Positions 11,871 to 25,976 are shown, numbered from the stretch's first letter. The stretch is 64,000 nt of DNA from Ecdyonurus torrentis (GCA_949318235.1 OX439132.1:31073465-31137464), one strand, 5' to 3'. Notes: generated by a model not told the origin, from the letters alone. A program made the numbers and translations.

Positions 11871-13662
11871 ATGGCTACTCAAGAAACCCCTGAACCTCTA
11901 GTTGATCTGTGTTTTAAATTCGTCGTAAATCATCTGGAAACAATATGTTACATTGATCCATTTACCAAAGACTATAAATTAAGAGAAGGACTTAATTTAC
12001 CTGGAGAAATATGTGAAAGAATCTTACAAGTTTATCAGCAATTAGGAAATAGTGTTGATGATAGATTTATCAATATATTTCAAAATCCACAATCCACACC
12101 ACTTAAAAGAGTTCGATTACGTAATTCAACAATAACTGATGATGGATTATGTACCTTACTTAATCATCACTTAATTGAACTAGATCTATCATATTGTGAA
12201 AACTTAACGGAAGGTTCATTAGCTCATATAAATGAAGTGGGTGAGAATTTAATCTCACTTAGCGTAGGAGGGTTTGTTCAACTACTACCTGATACATTAT
12301 ATCCTGAAAGAAGTCCGAATGAAGACTCAGCTATCAATGTAATTAGTCCCTATGAAAGAAGAGGTTACATCTTACGTACTCCTAACTTACGTAGATTGGC
12401 TGTACGAGCATTGTTTATTCCTGGAGAGAAGACGTATTTCCCCATACTTCTTCGACCACTGAAGAACTTGACTCACCTTGACTTGTCCAGCTGTGATGAT
12501 CTTGGAGCTCTGGATTACTTAGAGGATATGACCAACTTGATGTCACTAGTACTTTACAATGTGCATCGTATTCAGGATATGATCCCGGCAATCTGCAGGC
12601 TCAAAACTCTCAGGTGAATATATCAGTAAATAATAGTTTCTCTTATTTCTAGGATGTTGCTGTGCTGTAGGTTTCTGTATTGGATGCAGAAATATACATT
12701 ATTATTTTGAATAGTAATGTATGGTTACTATAGTTATTATATAGTTGGTGTAAGCCAGATATCCCTAGAACATTCCTGAAAAGTCATGAAGCACCCATTC
12801 CGCTTTAAGAATACATGAATTTTTGTGGGGGGGGGGGGGGGGAACCAAAAACAAAATATTAACATTTTTATTGGTCTTGATACAATATGTGCCTTTAAGA
12901 TGCATTTATTGTTGGTATTATATTTCATATAAATTACGTATATCTAATTTTCATTCACTTATTTTCTTATGTTTTGTATTGTGCAATTTAAGGGATGAAA
13001 AAATTAATGTACATTTCTGTCGTGTACTACACACTACAGTACACTAAATTATTGCAATATTAAATTGTGGGGAAATGATAACAAAACGGGATATTCATTA
13101 AGTGATGAACAAGCTTACTTGTTGCTATAAATATTTCTAACCTATATAAAATTGTGCGATTGATTCTGAGCTGATTTATCAATAGCACTATGTATTATAA
13201 TATATATAAAAAAAAAAAAAAAAAGAACACGCCCACTTATGTATTGCAAATTCTAAATATTATACACACTACATGCATAAATTAAATAATAATAGGTGTA
13301 TTCTAGTAATTATAAATTCAAATAAAGTGTGACATAACAAATATTTTTTTATGCTTTGTAATGCATATACTTGTAAATTACAATAATTTTAGCTGTTTAA
13401 AGAAAGTTGTTACTATAGTATTGTTAAAAGATTTTCTTATTTGTATGATGACCTAGCTAATTCTTCTTTTCTTCTATAGTGCAATATTTGCTGTTTTAAT
13501 TTTATTAACGACACTGCATATTTGTTTTGCAAATAATGTTAGTAAATGTACAGTACATTTTGAAAGAAAACTTACATGCTTCTTTCTTCTTCTTCTTCTT
13601 CTTCTTCTTTTTTTTTTTTTTACTTTTTTTTCCTCCTTTCTTTTTCTTATTTTTTCTTTTTT

Positions 13663-13713
<51 letters not shown>

Positions 13714-16700
13714 ACTTCGGTTATAGTTTTTGACAGTAAAGTTGTTTCCTCCTTTCTCTTTATAATTAATAAAATAAAAACTAATTAAGTGTTAAAATCA
13801 CTTGAAACAGCAGACAACTATCAACTCTTTCATGTTATCAATTTCTTTATGATTCATATAGTGTAAAATTTAATGAAGTGTTATTTTTATATGCCTAACC
13901 TAGATCATATTTCATAAAACATTTCATATTTTGAAATTATCTTCTTGATTTTACTACATGTTTTGACCTCATTAGATTTTTACTTTGTAAGATCAAGTCA
14001 GACAATTTTACTTCCTATATTATGGCAAACATTTGTCTTTGCTGAAAGTTAACGCTTTCGTCTTATGATATTTGCAGACACTTGGACATATCTCAATCTG
14101 CAGAAAAGCAAGGAAAGTTCCAGAATGAGAACCAGACCTTAGCTCTGTTGGCAGAGAGCTTACCTTTCCTTGAGTCACTAGATATATCGGGCACAAATCT
14201 TGCTGGCACAGGTAAATTAGTTTATTGTTAAATTTAAAGTATTATGTCATATATATTTTGATCTATAGTAATTATCTAGTTCAATGAATTATTTTCTAAT
14301 GGTTTTCCATTATATACCAAATTAATTTGAAATTTATTGATTGGGATGTAATTTTGTAGGTGTAGCTATGCACAGTCCTGGAAATCCCAAGGAAGATTCC
14401 TTGCTACCTGTGGCTGTGCCCCTCACTGATATCCCTGGTCTAAGCTGCAGAGTAAATAGACCTCTTGAGTTCCTTGGACTGTATGGCACACAACATGGAG
14501 CTTGTCACAGACATGACATACCAGCAAAGAGGGTATGTATCCTATAGTCATGCAAGTTACATACAAAAAATGTGTTATTTCCGAATATCTCCAAAAGTTC
14601 GCATCAGATCGCTTTGCACGTGGTAAGCCAAAATGTGTCCCCCGACTCCCCCGAACCGCCATTAAAGTTTTGGGCGCGATCGAATCACAATAGCCTAATA
14701 ATAATAATAAAAAAAAAAAAAAAATTACAAGCGTTTTCCGTCTCCCCGGGCCCGGGCTATCCTTATGGGTCTTTTGCAGTCTCCTTGAGCAGTTCTAATT
14801 AGGCGGATAAAGTATAGTACTTTTTTTTTAATCTTGCAAGTTATAGTATTATTTGAAATTATAAAATACAATAAATCGGATTAGAAAAATGTGAGAGATA
14901 TTAATTGTCCAACTTATTATGGAGACTAAAATTGTGTTTTTTATTTTACCTCAACCTTTTGTGTATACATTCTATACTTCCAGCCTCCTCCCACCTTCTG
15001 AGTATGTGCTCTTCTAAAAGAGCAGAAAAAAACGCTACTGTTATAGAGAGAATATCGTCAGTCGGATATGCAAAGCTCGGATTAGGAATTTGAGTGTTTC
15101 TGAAGTTTGAATCGTTATAATTCAAAAATAAAAAGTCACAAAAAATTGGAATTATTTTTGTCGTACGGCTTATATATCTGACAATATATTGTATTAATTT
15201 TATATTTTTATTTCAAATAGTTCGCTCACAATTCATCAATTAGTAAACTAAAACACCCTGTTTTAGCACTCTGTGCAAAAAAGTGAAACTAAAATTATTA
15301 TTCCCATGCAACAGTTAGGAATAAAAATTTCAAATTAACATCATAGAGTCAATAAATGTTGCTTATTCTTAATATACAGTTGAAATTTTTTTGCAAGCGA
15401 CCCCTGTGCCAAAATTTGCAAAAAACGGATCTCGCGTTCTTTTAATGTTTTGAAGCTCAAAATTATTTTCGGGGTGCAATTTTGAATCTCTTAAATGGTC
15501 TTTTGCTAATAATGTAAATATCTTATTTCTATGATATTAAATGAATTTTTAAAAATTTAATGTACTGCTGGTTGCGGTCATCAGGCATTTTATATACAGC
15601 TTTCTGCGTAACTACAGGGGCTATAAGTTAATTATAAATTTTAGTTAATTTCAAAATAACTTTGTATATTGCAAAGAAATCTTTTAAGAATACAAAATTG
15701 CGCCCCTAAAATAATTTTGAGCTTCAAAACATTAAAAGAACGCGAGATCCGTTTTTTGCAAATTTTGGCAAAGGGGTCGCTTGCAAAAATATTTAAACTG
15801 TACATTAAGAATAAGCAACGTTTCTTGACTGTATGATATTAATTTGAAATTTTTATTGCTTACTGTTGCAAGGGAATAATAATTTTAATTTCACTTTTTT
15901 AACAGAGTGCAAAAACAGGGTGTTTTAGTTTACTAATTGATGAATTGTGAGCGAACTATTTGAAATAAAAATATGAAATTAATACAATGTATTGTCAGAT
16001 ATATAAGCCGCACGACAAAAATAATTCCAATTTTTTGTGACTTTTTATTTTTGAATTATGACGATTCAAACTTCAGAAACACTCAAATTCCTAATCCGAG
16101 CTTTGCATATCCGACTGACGATATATTAAAATGGAGAGAAGCTCCATGATATAGTTTCCAACTGTGTCTAGAATTGTAAACATTGCTAACTTTGGAAACC
16201 TTTTTGTAAACAACATAAAATAAGTGTCCTGTTTGTTTTTAAAAAGATTGTGAGAGGATGTATAGTTATTCTGACCTTTATACAAATATTTATGCAATTT
16301 TAAAGATACCCTAATATAAATCATTTTTGTTTTATCAATTTTATTCATTATTGCTAATGCTAAATAATACTATATGATACTGTAGCAAACTCAATGCCAA
16401 GTCTATCTACATTGTATGTTGTATTTGTCAGATCTTAATTAGCATATTGATGTTACTTAGATCTCTGGTGATGCAAGTGAACAGCAAATCCTAACAGCAG
16501 CTGCAGTTTACTTGGACAGGCCTGACATTCTGCAGAAGGTGCTCAATGACCTGTACCACCTCTTCAGGTATGAGTCATGTCAGGATCTTACACTGGCCCT
16601 CACTCTGGTACTAGCAGCCATGGATAGACATCTGTCGGAGAAACACATCCAAATATCGGGCAGGTCAGTACTAATTGACATCAATGACATCAATGATGAT

Positions 16701-16720
16701 TGATGATGCTTTGTAAATGG

Positions 16721-16771
<51 letters not shown>

Positions 16772-16842
16772 GAGGAAGGAAACAGGGTTTACAAACATCA
16801 TTGGTATTAATGCTTTAAAGTATGATTTGATTTTTACAATTA

Positions 16843-16874
<32 letters not shown>

Positions 16875-19800
16875 GTTAAGAGTGATTAGACTAATACTTT
16901 TTGTAACAACTAATGTTACTGCCTGGGTCAATAAAATTTCTCATTCTTATTCTAACATCTGGTACCATTCAACATTCAAAATATTTAAATCATAAAATAA
17001 TGCATTTCTTTAATATTTATGTTCTGTTTGTGTTGTGTTACAGTGCAACTCTGTTCTACATTGTGAAAGGTCGTGACAGGCAACTGTTTGCACCTCAAAT
17101 CAAGCGCCAGATTGTATTTACCTTGTTGAATGGCATGAGCGCGCACCAAGATGATGATACCATGATGAGGAATGGTTGCTTGACACTCTGTCAATTCAAA
17201 ATACCTCAAGATGTGGTATGTTACTTTATCTAATACCTGGTCAGAAAATTTTATGTAATATTTATCAATCTAATAATAAAAATACAGTAATTTATTTAAA
17301 AAAAAAAAAAAAAAAAAAAGTGCTACTGCTTCAAAATTATTAGGGTTTTGTATTTTATTATTATTTTTTAATCAAATTCAAGACAACATTTAATTCATTT
17401 CTGCTTATAAATTTTCAGCTATTTGACTACCGTAGGCTCGTAGGCATTCTACTGCACATAGTGTCCGATATGGAGCAAGAGGGTTTTGTACAGAGAATTG
17501 GAATATACCTGCTTAATTCTCTAGCGTGCCAAGTGGATGGAGCACAGAAACAACTGCTAGGAGATCTGGGAGCTATCAATGTAAGAATTGTCTTTTACAA
17601 TAAAAATCTTTTATATTTTATGATAAGTGACAATTTTAAAAGTTGAAACATTATTATCATTATCTAAGTTCATTTGATATTAATGATTTAGTAATTTAAA
17701 CGAGTTCACAATTTTATTAAAATAATAATAATAAATAAAAACTATTTCTTTATTTCAAATTTCTTTAAATGTTAATGGGAACTCTGAAAATAGCATTTAA
17801 GATTAGCCCAACATTTTATTTTGCAAGCCTTGTTCAGAATTTTAATGTATATATTTGTTGTTGACAGCGAATGCTTGCCCTTATTGAAGACAGACTGATG
17901 CGCAAAGTATGTGATGATGTGTTGGAAGTGGCTTGGTCCACTATGTGGAATGTAACTGATGAGACAGCAATCAACTGCCAACGCTTTCTTGATGGTCGTG
18001 GCATGGATTTATTCTTAGGCTGTCTCGATGTAAGTTCAATCATATAAAATTATATATCACACTTTGAAAAGCTTTTGGGGTAAATTTTGCCATATTATTT
18101 TTGTTTTTTTTTGTCAATTATTCTACACTTATGCATGATGTTATAATCTTACTGTAAAGCAGTCATCTATTTAAAATAAAATATAAAAATGCTTTTTAGA
18201 TATTTTTTTAAGAGTTAAGCTTATTAAATTTATAATTTTTAAAAATTTTTTTTTTCTGTAGGTCATGATAATAGCAAATATTTTAATATTTTTCTCGTCT
18301 TCACTTTTTATTCTAAATATATATTGCTTAAAATTTCAGTACTTATTCTATTCTCATATTATGCTTTATTTTTATGTATATTTATTAAAGTGCTATTTTT
18401 AATATAATTTTTCAAAAGATTTCTTTAATTTTTAGCAAAGCTTTTCAATGTCTTTAAAACAATACCAGTGTACGTACAGGGATCAGTATTATGTACAATT
18501 TTGGAAAACTATTGAGTGTAATTGTAATAATAATAATAATATGTGGTTTGCTGTGAGGAGTTGCTTGCATGTAAAGAGGGTGTGTGTGCATGCTGGCATC
18601 TCCAAAGTTTGCCGTCTGTTGCAACCAGGTGTTCTTCTCTCTGCAGACGTTCCCTGAGAAAGAGGAATTGTTACGTAATATGATGGGACTACTCGGAAAT
18701 GTAGCAGAAGTTAAAGAATTGCGGCCACGACTCATGACCAGCCAGTTTGTGTCAGTCTTTGCTGATTTACTTGACTCTTGCAGTGATGGCATTGAGGTAA
18801 ATTTTACAAACTTTTTTCTTATGTATATAATTGAATCTGAATAAGATGTATATATAGAAGGTGGTATAATACGCCCTTTTACTGTCTTCAGAACTCGGTT
18901 TTCTTCGTAAAACTTCAAATTTTGACGTACTTCATATGAGGTGACTGTAAACAGACTCACTTGGTCACTCAGGTACAATACATTATGTACCTGGAAGAGG
19001 AGAAGGGACAAAAAAGTTCCCCTCTTTGAAAGCTTTAAATTTCCCCTCTTGTTTTGGTTCACCTTGTGTGATGGTTCATACCTGGTGCTACCTAGGCAAA
19101 CTGCACCAACTTCTATATATATACACATCTTGAATCTGAATTAAAATAATTATAAATTTAAGTTTCATTGTCTAATAAGTATTGATATGTTATTTATTTT
19201 ATGTGTTTTGTGTGCTGGGTGGGGAGTATACAAATAATATACCAAAGCTTGAATATACTTTATATTTAATGAAAAGTAAGGTTATCTTTTTATTCTACTT
19301 TGAGTGAATATACATAAAAGAATATATATTTTTAGAGTAGTGAGAACTCAGTATTTAATTTTACTATTTGCTTTGATATAGGTAAGCTACAATGCTGCTG
19401 GAGTATTGTCCCACATGGCTTCTGATGGACTTGATAAATGGACCATTGATACACCAAGGAGGTCAGAGGTGCTGGGACGAATGGTGGCTGCTGTTGAGCG
19501 TTGGGATATCAGTACAGAACGAAACATCAACTACAGGTTAGCAACATGACCTCATGCTTTATTTAATTATTTTTTTTTATTATTTAAATTTTGAATCATG
19601 TTTGAGTTAAGAAAAAAAATCAACTGTGCTATATGATTGATGAATAAAGATTAGATAGGAAACACTTAGATAGATTTGAAAAATTGGGGGAAAATAGTAG
19701 AGCTGTGTGAGAGAGAATAATTTCTAACCCAGACCAAAATTTTAACTAGGATATGTATAAAACAGCATACCAATTGAGCAGTTCCGTACATATCCTTGCT

Positions 19801-21375
19801 ATAACTCAAATGCTTTCAGTACCCGTCTTGGCTAGACATTATTCTACGAAGGTCTCTGACAGCTACAGCTCAACTCCCTTTCCCAAATGTTCCAATCTTA
19901 TGTGTCTCCTACCTAATCTTTAATTTGTTGGGGTAATTCTTTGGATGCCATCAGAGTTTTTAGATTACAAAAAAAGGTTGTCAGAATCATATGTGGTGCT
20001 AGATTTAGATCTGAATGTAGAGAATTATTTAAAATTTTAACAATCCTTACTGTCCCATGTGTTTATATACTTGAGTGTGCAATGAAAGTTAAATTTAATT
20101 TACCCTCTTTTACTAGTCATGAAACAAAACATAGTCACAACACAAGAAATGTTAAATTGAAAATAAATAGTGTCTATAAAAGAACTGAAATGTACAATAG
20201 AGGTCCCTTCTGTGGTTGTTTGCAGATTTATAATAATCTGCCAACTTATATAAGAGAAATTGAAGACCCTATTTTGTTTAAAAAATCATTGAAAACATTA
20301 CTGTTAAACAAGCAATATTATTCTATTGATGAGTTTATAAAAGATAATGTATCAGAATAGCAATGCATTTATAGTCATGATTTAATTTTTCTACATATTT
20401 GTATAGATATAATTTTGTGATATTTAATGTTATAATATGTATTATAATTATGTGTATTTTGACTATCATTTCTAATTGTATCAACTGATACAATAACCTA
20501 AGCTGATATGCTTTTGTATATTGTGATTGTAGGATGAAAGAAATGAATAAACATATTTTGAATTTTGAATTTTGAATTTGAATTTTATCAATCATACGGT
20601 TGTTAAATAATTTTCATTGATTTATGTATTTTTCTGTTGTATTGCAGGTCGTTTGAGCCAATACTTTACTTAGTAAATGTTTACCACACCCCTGAGTGCC
20701 AGCACTGGGCTGTGTGGGCGTTGGCAAATCTCACTGAAGTCTATCGTAAGTATTTCCTTAACCTAGTGAGTAAAAATAATGAATCACAAATAGTATAAAT
20801 TTTAACAAAAGCTCAATAATCAATATAAAATTTTGATTAATGTAGGAAGCATTTGTATATACATAGGCCTCTTGCTGTTGTTCCGCTCTATTGGCCAATG
20901 TCCATTTGACCTTGACTTTTTTTTTTTTTTTGCTGCAAATTACCTGAAATGCGAAAATCCAAAATTTGAAGTTGATCCGACGATTTTTATTTTTCAAGGT
21001 CAAGTGGATATCAGCCAATAGAGTGGAACAACAGTGACATATTTAAAAATAATTGAAGATATGCTCTATTTTCATTTTTGATATTTTAAATGCTTTAAGC
21101 AAATAATGATAATAATAAATTAATAAGGACCTTTTGCAATCAACCTTGTTATCAATGCAGTTAATGTAAGTTTCAAATGCAAAAGTGGTAAATGTATGAC
21201 ATTTAATATTTCAGCTAACAAGTATTGCCAACTGGTAGTGGATGAGGGAGGCGTACAACTACTACAAGCATTAGTGGCCCATGAAGCTCCATATGCTCGT
21301 ATCAAAGAACTAGCTGGTCGCGTTCTCGCACGCTGCATGGAGAAATTCCCAGATCATCAAATTGTACCACTCTGA
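11871..21375 (+). CDS. ZER1: Zer-1 homologue, CUL2-RING substrate receptor for Gly/N-degrons
   Basis: The family recognises proteins with exposed N-terminal glycine and recruits CUL2-elongin B/C. Eleven coding exons join in phase: 11871-12613, 14078-14211, 14360-14532, 16461-16663, 17044-17215, 17419-17580, 17868-18029, 18647-18796, 19382-19536, 20648-20745 and 21215-21375, giving 770 aa (human ZER1 is about 766). A BC-box (PLVDLCFKFV, L10/C14/V18) and a CUL2-box-like LPGEI (43-47) lie at the N-terminus, then leucine-rich repeats (LIELDLSYCENLTEGSL), then armadillo-like repeats. The degron-pocket signature is intact: WNVTD (W556, N557, D560) and GNVAE (N601, E604). FPEKEELLRNMMGLLGNVAE is much closer to ZER1 than to ZYG11B. 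I chose MATQETPE at 11871 because it aligns with the family start; an in-frame ATG at 11844 would add 9 residues. Introns carry a LINE remnant and several MITEs. Confidence 0.95.
13664..13710. repeat. (CT)n microsatellite next to T-rich tract
   Basis: A pyrimidine tract in ZER1 intron 1: TTC repeats (about 13580-13608), poly-T, then CT dinucleotides. Similar CT runs occur at 41337-41368 and 57466-57498. Confidence 0.95.
15052..16124. repeat. 1.07-kb foldback element in a ZER1 intron
   Basis: The end sequence ATATCGTCAGTCGGATATGC at 15052 returns inverted and ends at 16124. The arms (about 490 bp each) remain similar along their whole length, including the internal blocks 15394-15486 and 15693-15785. 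A spacer of roughly 100 bp (about 15540-15640) sits between them. The termini are bordered by TA or ATA on both sides, compatible with a TA target. There is no open frame. It lies between exons 3 and 4 of ZER1. Confidence 0.85.
18847..19128. mobile_element. MITE-like element in a ZER1 intron
   Basis: The left end TGTATATATAGAAGGTGGT is matched, inverted and with a few mismatches, at the right end near 19105-19128. The interior (about 240 bp) includes a small inverted pair around 18950-18995. Assignment as a transposon is tentative because the terminal repeat is AT-rich. Confidence 0.4.
19900..20585 (+). pseudogene. 5'-truncated non-LTR retrotransposon: C-terminus of reverse transcriptase ORF
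   Basis: A plus-strand frame reads SLICWGNSLDAIRVFRLQKK, then VVRIICGARFRSECRELF, HNTRN and YNNLPTYIREI, stopping at 20360. WGNS followed by (I/V)F.LQKK..RI..G, and later the TRN and YN.LP motifs, is the standard C-terminal region of Jockey/RTE-like LINE polymerases. Only about the last 145 codons remain. An AATAAA-containing 3' tail ends in a GAATTTT-type simple repeat (20545-20585), as is usual for such LINEs. It is a dead 5'-truncated insertion in the sense direction of ZER1, just upstream of exon 10. Confidence 0.8.
20876..21033. mobile_element. 158-bp MITE-like palindrome in the last ZER1 intron
   Basis: TGTTGTTCCGCTCTATTGGC at 20876 is nearly perfectly inverted at 21014-21033. Shorter inverted similarity (GACCTTG/CAAGGTC) continues inward. 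It has a T-run in the middle and no coding capacity. Confidence 0.65.
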
Positions 21376-21824
21376 GAATTACCCCCCAAGCCCCTGAAGG
21401 GCTTCCCTATTGTGAAACGCAGAATTTGCTTCTCCCCACTTGTCATTGCAGGATTTCTCATCACTACTGATTTACTCGTGTGGAGTTTAACTTATACTTA
21501 CTACTATAATTAAATTTTATATTAATGAAACATGTTTTAAATATTGAGTACCAGAGATAATCTAACGTAATATTGATATTATTATATTACTTTGAATACT
21601 TTTGTTTTTAAGGCTTTTCCAATTTTCATTTCAAATTTTATTTCTGAGGTATTCAAGTGTAAATAACAGGGTCCCCCCTCCCCCCCCCCCCAAGTTTATT
21701 ATTTCCCATAAATCACGTAACAATTCACTTTTAACACTGATGATTATGTTTAGGTTACTCTGTTGTACTCTAAAAGTCTTAACAAATATAAGATTGTAAG
21801 AACTCCTTATTCATTGTGTTTTTA

Positions 21825-21830
21825 AATAAA
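21825..21830 (+). terminator. Candidate ZER1 polyadenylation signal
   Basis: An AATAAA hexamer lies 450 bp after the ZER1 stop codon, in AT-rich sequence. It is the likely 3' end; no downstream GU-rich element was tested. Confidence 0.45.
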
Positions 21831-21839
21831 ACTGTACTC

Positions 21840-24770
21840 CAGTTACTCATATAAACAATATGTTTCAAGACCAGTCACATTTTTTTTTTTCATATGTAAG
21901 AAATTATGTTTTAACTGTTAATATATATTTTTTGAATTTTCGAATTTCTATGTACAAACTTTTTCTGTTACTCTAGAATATTGTTATTGTGTTTCTTGGT
22001 GGAAAAAAAATAACATTTAGAATACTAAGGTTTTTTTTACAGATAAAAACCTTATAGAATATAAACATTTGAGAGCTTTAAAAAAAGATAATAATATATC
22101 ATATAGGGAGCATTTTAACGGCAACTTTTACTGCTTTAAACATTAAGAAAGATAAACAGAGAAAAAATAAATAAATAAAAGAAAGAAAGAAAAAAACGAT
22201 TTTATCTATGATTTTTTTTCCTGTAAGCGTCTCATTAAAAGGGGCCTAGTTCTAAAAAATAATACTAATAAAATAGTGTATTGGATAAATGTGAATCTAT
22301 AATATAATATATGCAAATACAGTAGATAATATGGGATACGCGTTACATAGAATTGAAAAAAAAAAATCATCCTAGACATTTCAAGTATCATTAACATGTT
22401 GAGTAAATTTGACATGTCGACAGACATCCACAGATAAACAAATGGGCCCTTTCACATGGTTTTAAAACTGACAGATACTGATGGTCAAAGTTGGCCACTC
22501 CCAGCTTTCTATCCATCAAAGCAACAAATACTGAAGGATGCATTGGAATGGTTGCATATCGATGTTGGGAGCAATATGTGTAACTCGTTTTTTGTCACGC
22601 AAAGCAAAATGTCTATCTCGTTATTTGTTATGCGTAGCAATATGTGTATCTCGTTTTTTGTCATGCAAAGCAGTATGTGTAAGTCGAGCGCCATCTACAT
22701 AACGTTTGGAAATGACTCAAACATTTTTATAGCTTGACAAATAACAACATACACATATTGCTTCGTGTGACAAAAAAAAAAAAAAAAAAAGTTACACATA
22801 TTGCTCGTAACAAAATCGATATGTTTACATTAGAGCTGCTCCATCTATCAGTATCTGTCAACAAAGGTGCATGTGAGAGGTTGGATAATGTTTATATTAA
22901 TGCAGCTTGTTTGTCAGTATCCGTCAGATTTTCTGCGCGGTATGCTTTCTCCTGTTTTCTCATTAAATAAATGTGTGAATTCTTGTAACAGACGTCAAAT
23001 ATACTCACTATGCGAATGATACTTTACATTTGAATTTTTACCTATTTCTGATGTTGCAAAATTTCGTTTTTTTATTTTATTTCCGTTATAAATATAGCAA
23101 CCAATAAAAATCGAATTTACCTCAAAATGAGTATTTTGGATGTCTCAAGTGGTAATACATTTGTACAGTACTGTACAATCAAAAAAAAAATTATTGTTTG
23201 AATACAATAATGGATTAAAATTAAATTAAATATTAGGGTAAAAAAAATCATACTTTGATCTAATTGATATCAGAAATAGATAAATGCAATTATACCAAAT
23301 AACGTGAATAAATATTGTCTTAAAGAAATAAGAAAAATAATAAATCTGTGTAATATCTCTCTAATTACTATGTATATCATAGATTTTAGCTAAATTAAAA
23401 ATATATTATGTTAAAAAATTGATGCATATGCCTCTACCTTAAACCTTTAATGAATAAAACAAATGTCCCCTCTCTCATTGTCCCTTTTTAATGGATTTAC
23501 TTCTTGCAGTTATTTATATAACAATTTTTGTTACATGTACATTGGGTCCGTAAATTCTAACTTGAGAAAGAAGGAATATAATTATATAAATATATATATA
23601 AAAAAGGAATGGGTATATTTAGTGTGAATATTTTATGTAAAAACTAAAAATATTTTTCTCCTCCCCGCTCTCCCTTTCCCTGCCAAGAAAAAAAAAATAC
23701 ATTCTATAAATAATTGCAGCTATAATAAAATGAATTATATAACTTATTTGTGTGTAGGTATGTAGTATATTTATTGTGATTGCATGAAAAAAATATTCAA
23801 ATTGAAAATATAATAAAATATATATAATACAAAAATATGAAAAAGAAAAAAAGAATATACCACATGTAGTAGGTATAAGATCTATTATATTATGTATGGA
23901 AAATTATTAAAAAAAAAAAAATCATGTAATTGATATTATTTTATTGTGTTTTATGTTCAAAATTTTAAAAATTTGTATCATATTTTTAATTTAAGTTTAA
24001 TACCTATATTATTAATATATAATGAATTTTAATTATTATTTGTTGCTTGTATATATTTCCTTGAAAGCTTTAATAATAATAATAATAAAAAATTAAGTGT
24101 ATAATTAAAACAATTTGCTTGTTTAATTACAAAATAAAATAATAGCCTACGGCTTTTGTAAGTAGGCTATTTGCTTCACTTTCGTGTTCAAAAAGTTGCA
24201 TAGCTATCAGGGGCTCTTGCCAACACGTCTATTTAAAGTTTATAATAGTCATATTATGGCATTATGGTCTATTATACACGGAGCAATATTTGCAATATTT
24301 AATCAATAAAGGTAATTGATAAGACGCAGGAAAAGCTTAAGTTCCCCTCATTTTCTATTCTTTAGCATTGCAGGATCATGTTTTTTTTAGCGTTTCTATG
24401 AGAAAACATATACTGCACGGAGGATAAAAATATTTAAATAACGGATTCCTAGATACACTTTTACGAAAATAGAAAAATTCAAAGATTATTTTTTTTATTG
24501 CCAATAACTTTCATTAAATTGCATGTAAATTTAATGTTTTTAAGTAAATGGCAATTGCATGCAAACAAATTTATTGCATTGTGTGAACATGTAACTTAAA
24601 ATATAAATCCTTTGAGCATTAAAATTACATTACTATGGGAAACACATAGCATCAAATTTATTGCTGTTTATCATTAACATTCGATGTTGTAACATAACAA
24701 ATGTTGATAGGGCACGCAGATGAAAATTTTACAGCACTAAACATCACTAAAACAAGACCAACATAGAACG
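21840..24770. other. AT-rich intergenic region between ZER1 and the DUF1091-like gene
   Basis: About 2.9 kb of AT-rich DNA with one palindromic repeat (22564-22812, listed separately). I see no coding frame with conserved motifs and no RNA gene. Confidence 0.4.
22564..22812. repeat. Palindrome with ~45-bp internal repeats, copy 1
   Basis: The motif GCAATATGTGTAACTCG, followed by a T-run and TGTCA(C/T)GC, is repeated three to four times head-to-tail in the left half, then appears inverted in the right half ending near 22812. An outer pair (ACAGATACTGATGG near 22472 and its inverse near 22845-22858) suggests the element extends to about 22470-22860. The same architecture is found at 60644-60929. 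A short open frame through it reflects the repeat and is not a gene. Confidence 0.75.
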
Positions 24771-25151
24771 ATGTTGACGCCGGTCATTGCAGTGGCAATC
24801 GCAGTGATTCTCTCGTTCAATGTTTACTGCATCCCGTTTTTTGACAAGGTTTGTTAACTTCAACTTTAATTACAAAAAAAGTCACATTATTATTATTTTT
24901 TTATTATTATTATTATTATTTTAAATTAATAATTTTTTAGGAAAAATACTTCATAATATTTGAAAAATTTGAGACTGTATCTCAGAATCCTAAAAATATG
25001 GTAATGATGCCCTGCAAAATGTCGAAATACAATCGAACAACAACTGTACTGAATGGATCATTCCAGTTTCTTAAAGATGTTACCCAAAGTGTTCAGGTAA
25101 GTTAATTAATGAATTCATATTTTATAATTAGATCGTCTTCCCCTCAATAAA

Positions 25152-25188
<37 letters not shown>

Positions 25189-25787
25189 AAAGCGCGGCTA
25201 CCGATAGGATTTAAGTTCATATTTGTGTATTTTTATCCATAAATCCCTTGTATATTTGTTATATGATTTTTAATGCATTTTCAATATTCGATCGTATTTC
25301 AATTAATTAATACAATAAATTCTGCAGATCGACATTATTGGGTACGAGCTGCATGGAGTTGAATACAGAAAAAGCGTTTTAGACTTGAAAAACATGATTT
25401 ATTGTGATTATTTGAGTAACTCTATCACCTCAGCTTCATCAGGATTTATGGCATTCACCAACATTACGCGTAATAAGTGTCCCATCCCCGCGGTAAAGTA
25501 TTAAAATATTACCTCGAATTTGTTTGCTCTCTTTCATGACACATGATTAATTAATAAATTAAAATGAAAATACTAGCTATGAATAAATGAACAAACTAAC
25601 TGACTATAATGTATATTTCATATTTAATTTTCAGGGGACGTACAAAATTGAGAACTTCGCATTAGATCGCATTTACTACCCTCCGATATTTATCGGTCAT
25701 AAGTGGCGAGTGGACATCACTTTACATGAACGTGATATCTTATGGTCGCATAATAGAATTTACTTCAAGATTGAGAATTATTACTAA
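24771..25787 (+). CDS. Secreted DUF1091-like (MD-2-related fold) protein A
   Basis: Four exons (24771-24848, 24941-25096, 25328-25492, 25635-25787) join in phase to 183 aa. Residues 1-20 (MLTPVIAVAIAVILSFNVYC) look like a cleavable signal peptide. The mature part contains the features of DUF1091 proteins: an N-terminal cysteine (MMPCKMSK), a central FMAFTNITRNKCPIPAGTYKI segment, the following Y.P.....H.WRVDITL block and a short C-terminal strand. DUF1091 proteins are small, secreted or membrane-linked arthropod proteins of the ML lipid-binding type; ligands are mostly unknown. Exon lengths 156 and 165 are identical to those of the convergent paralogue at 32748-33774. An AATAAA lies a few bases after the stop (25791-25796). 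The gene model is strong; function is inferred only from the fold family. Confidence 0.8.
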
Positions 25788-25976
25788 AATAATAAAATTT
25801 ATTGATATTTTTCATTGTATAATCATAATCATTATTGTAACAAAAGTATTAAAACTGAAAAAAAATTATTTTTAACTTATTGTTAGATTTTATGATCCAT
25901 ATACATATACATTTAGCCTTTTTATTTAGTTTTTTTTTTTACTATACTATACTAATACTGTACACTATAATAAACT

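Noticed and set aside
13527..13788. Phe/Ser/Leu-rich frames
   Set aside because: Low-complexity translation of TTC, poly-T and CT microsatellites in a ZER1 intron.
14580..14800. Possible SINE in a ZER1 intron
   Set aside because: GC-richer patch with an A-run, but no A/B boxes, ends or second copy could be identified.
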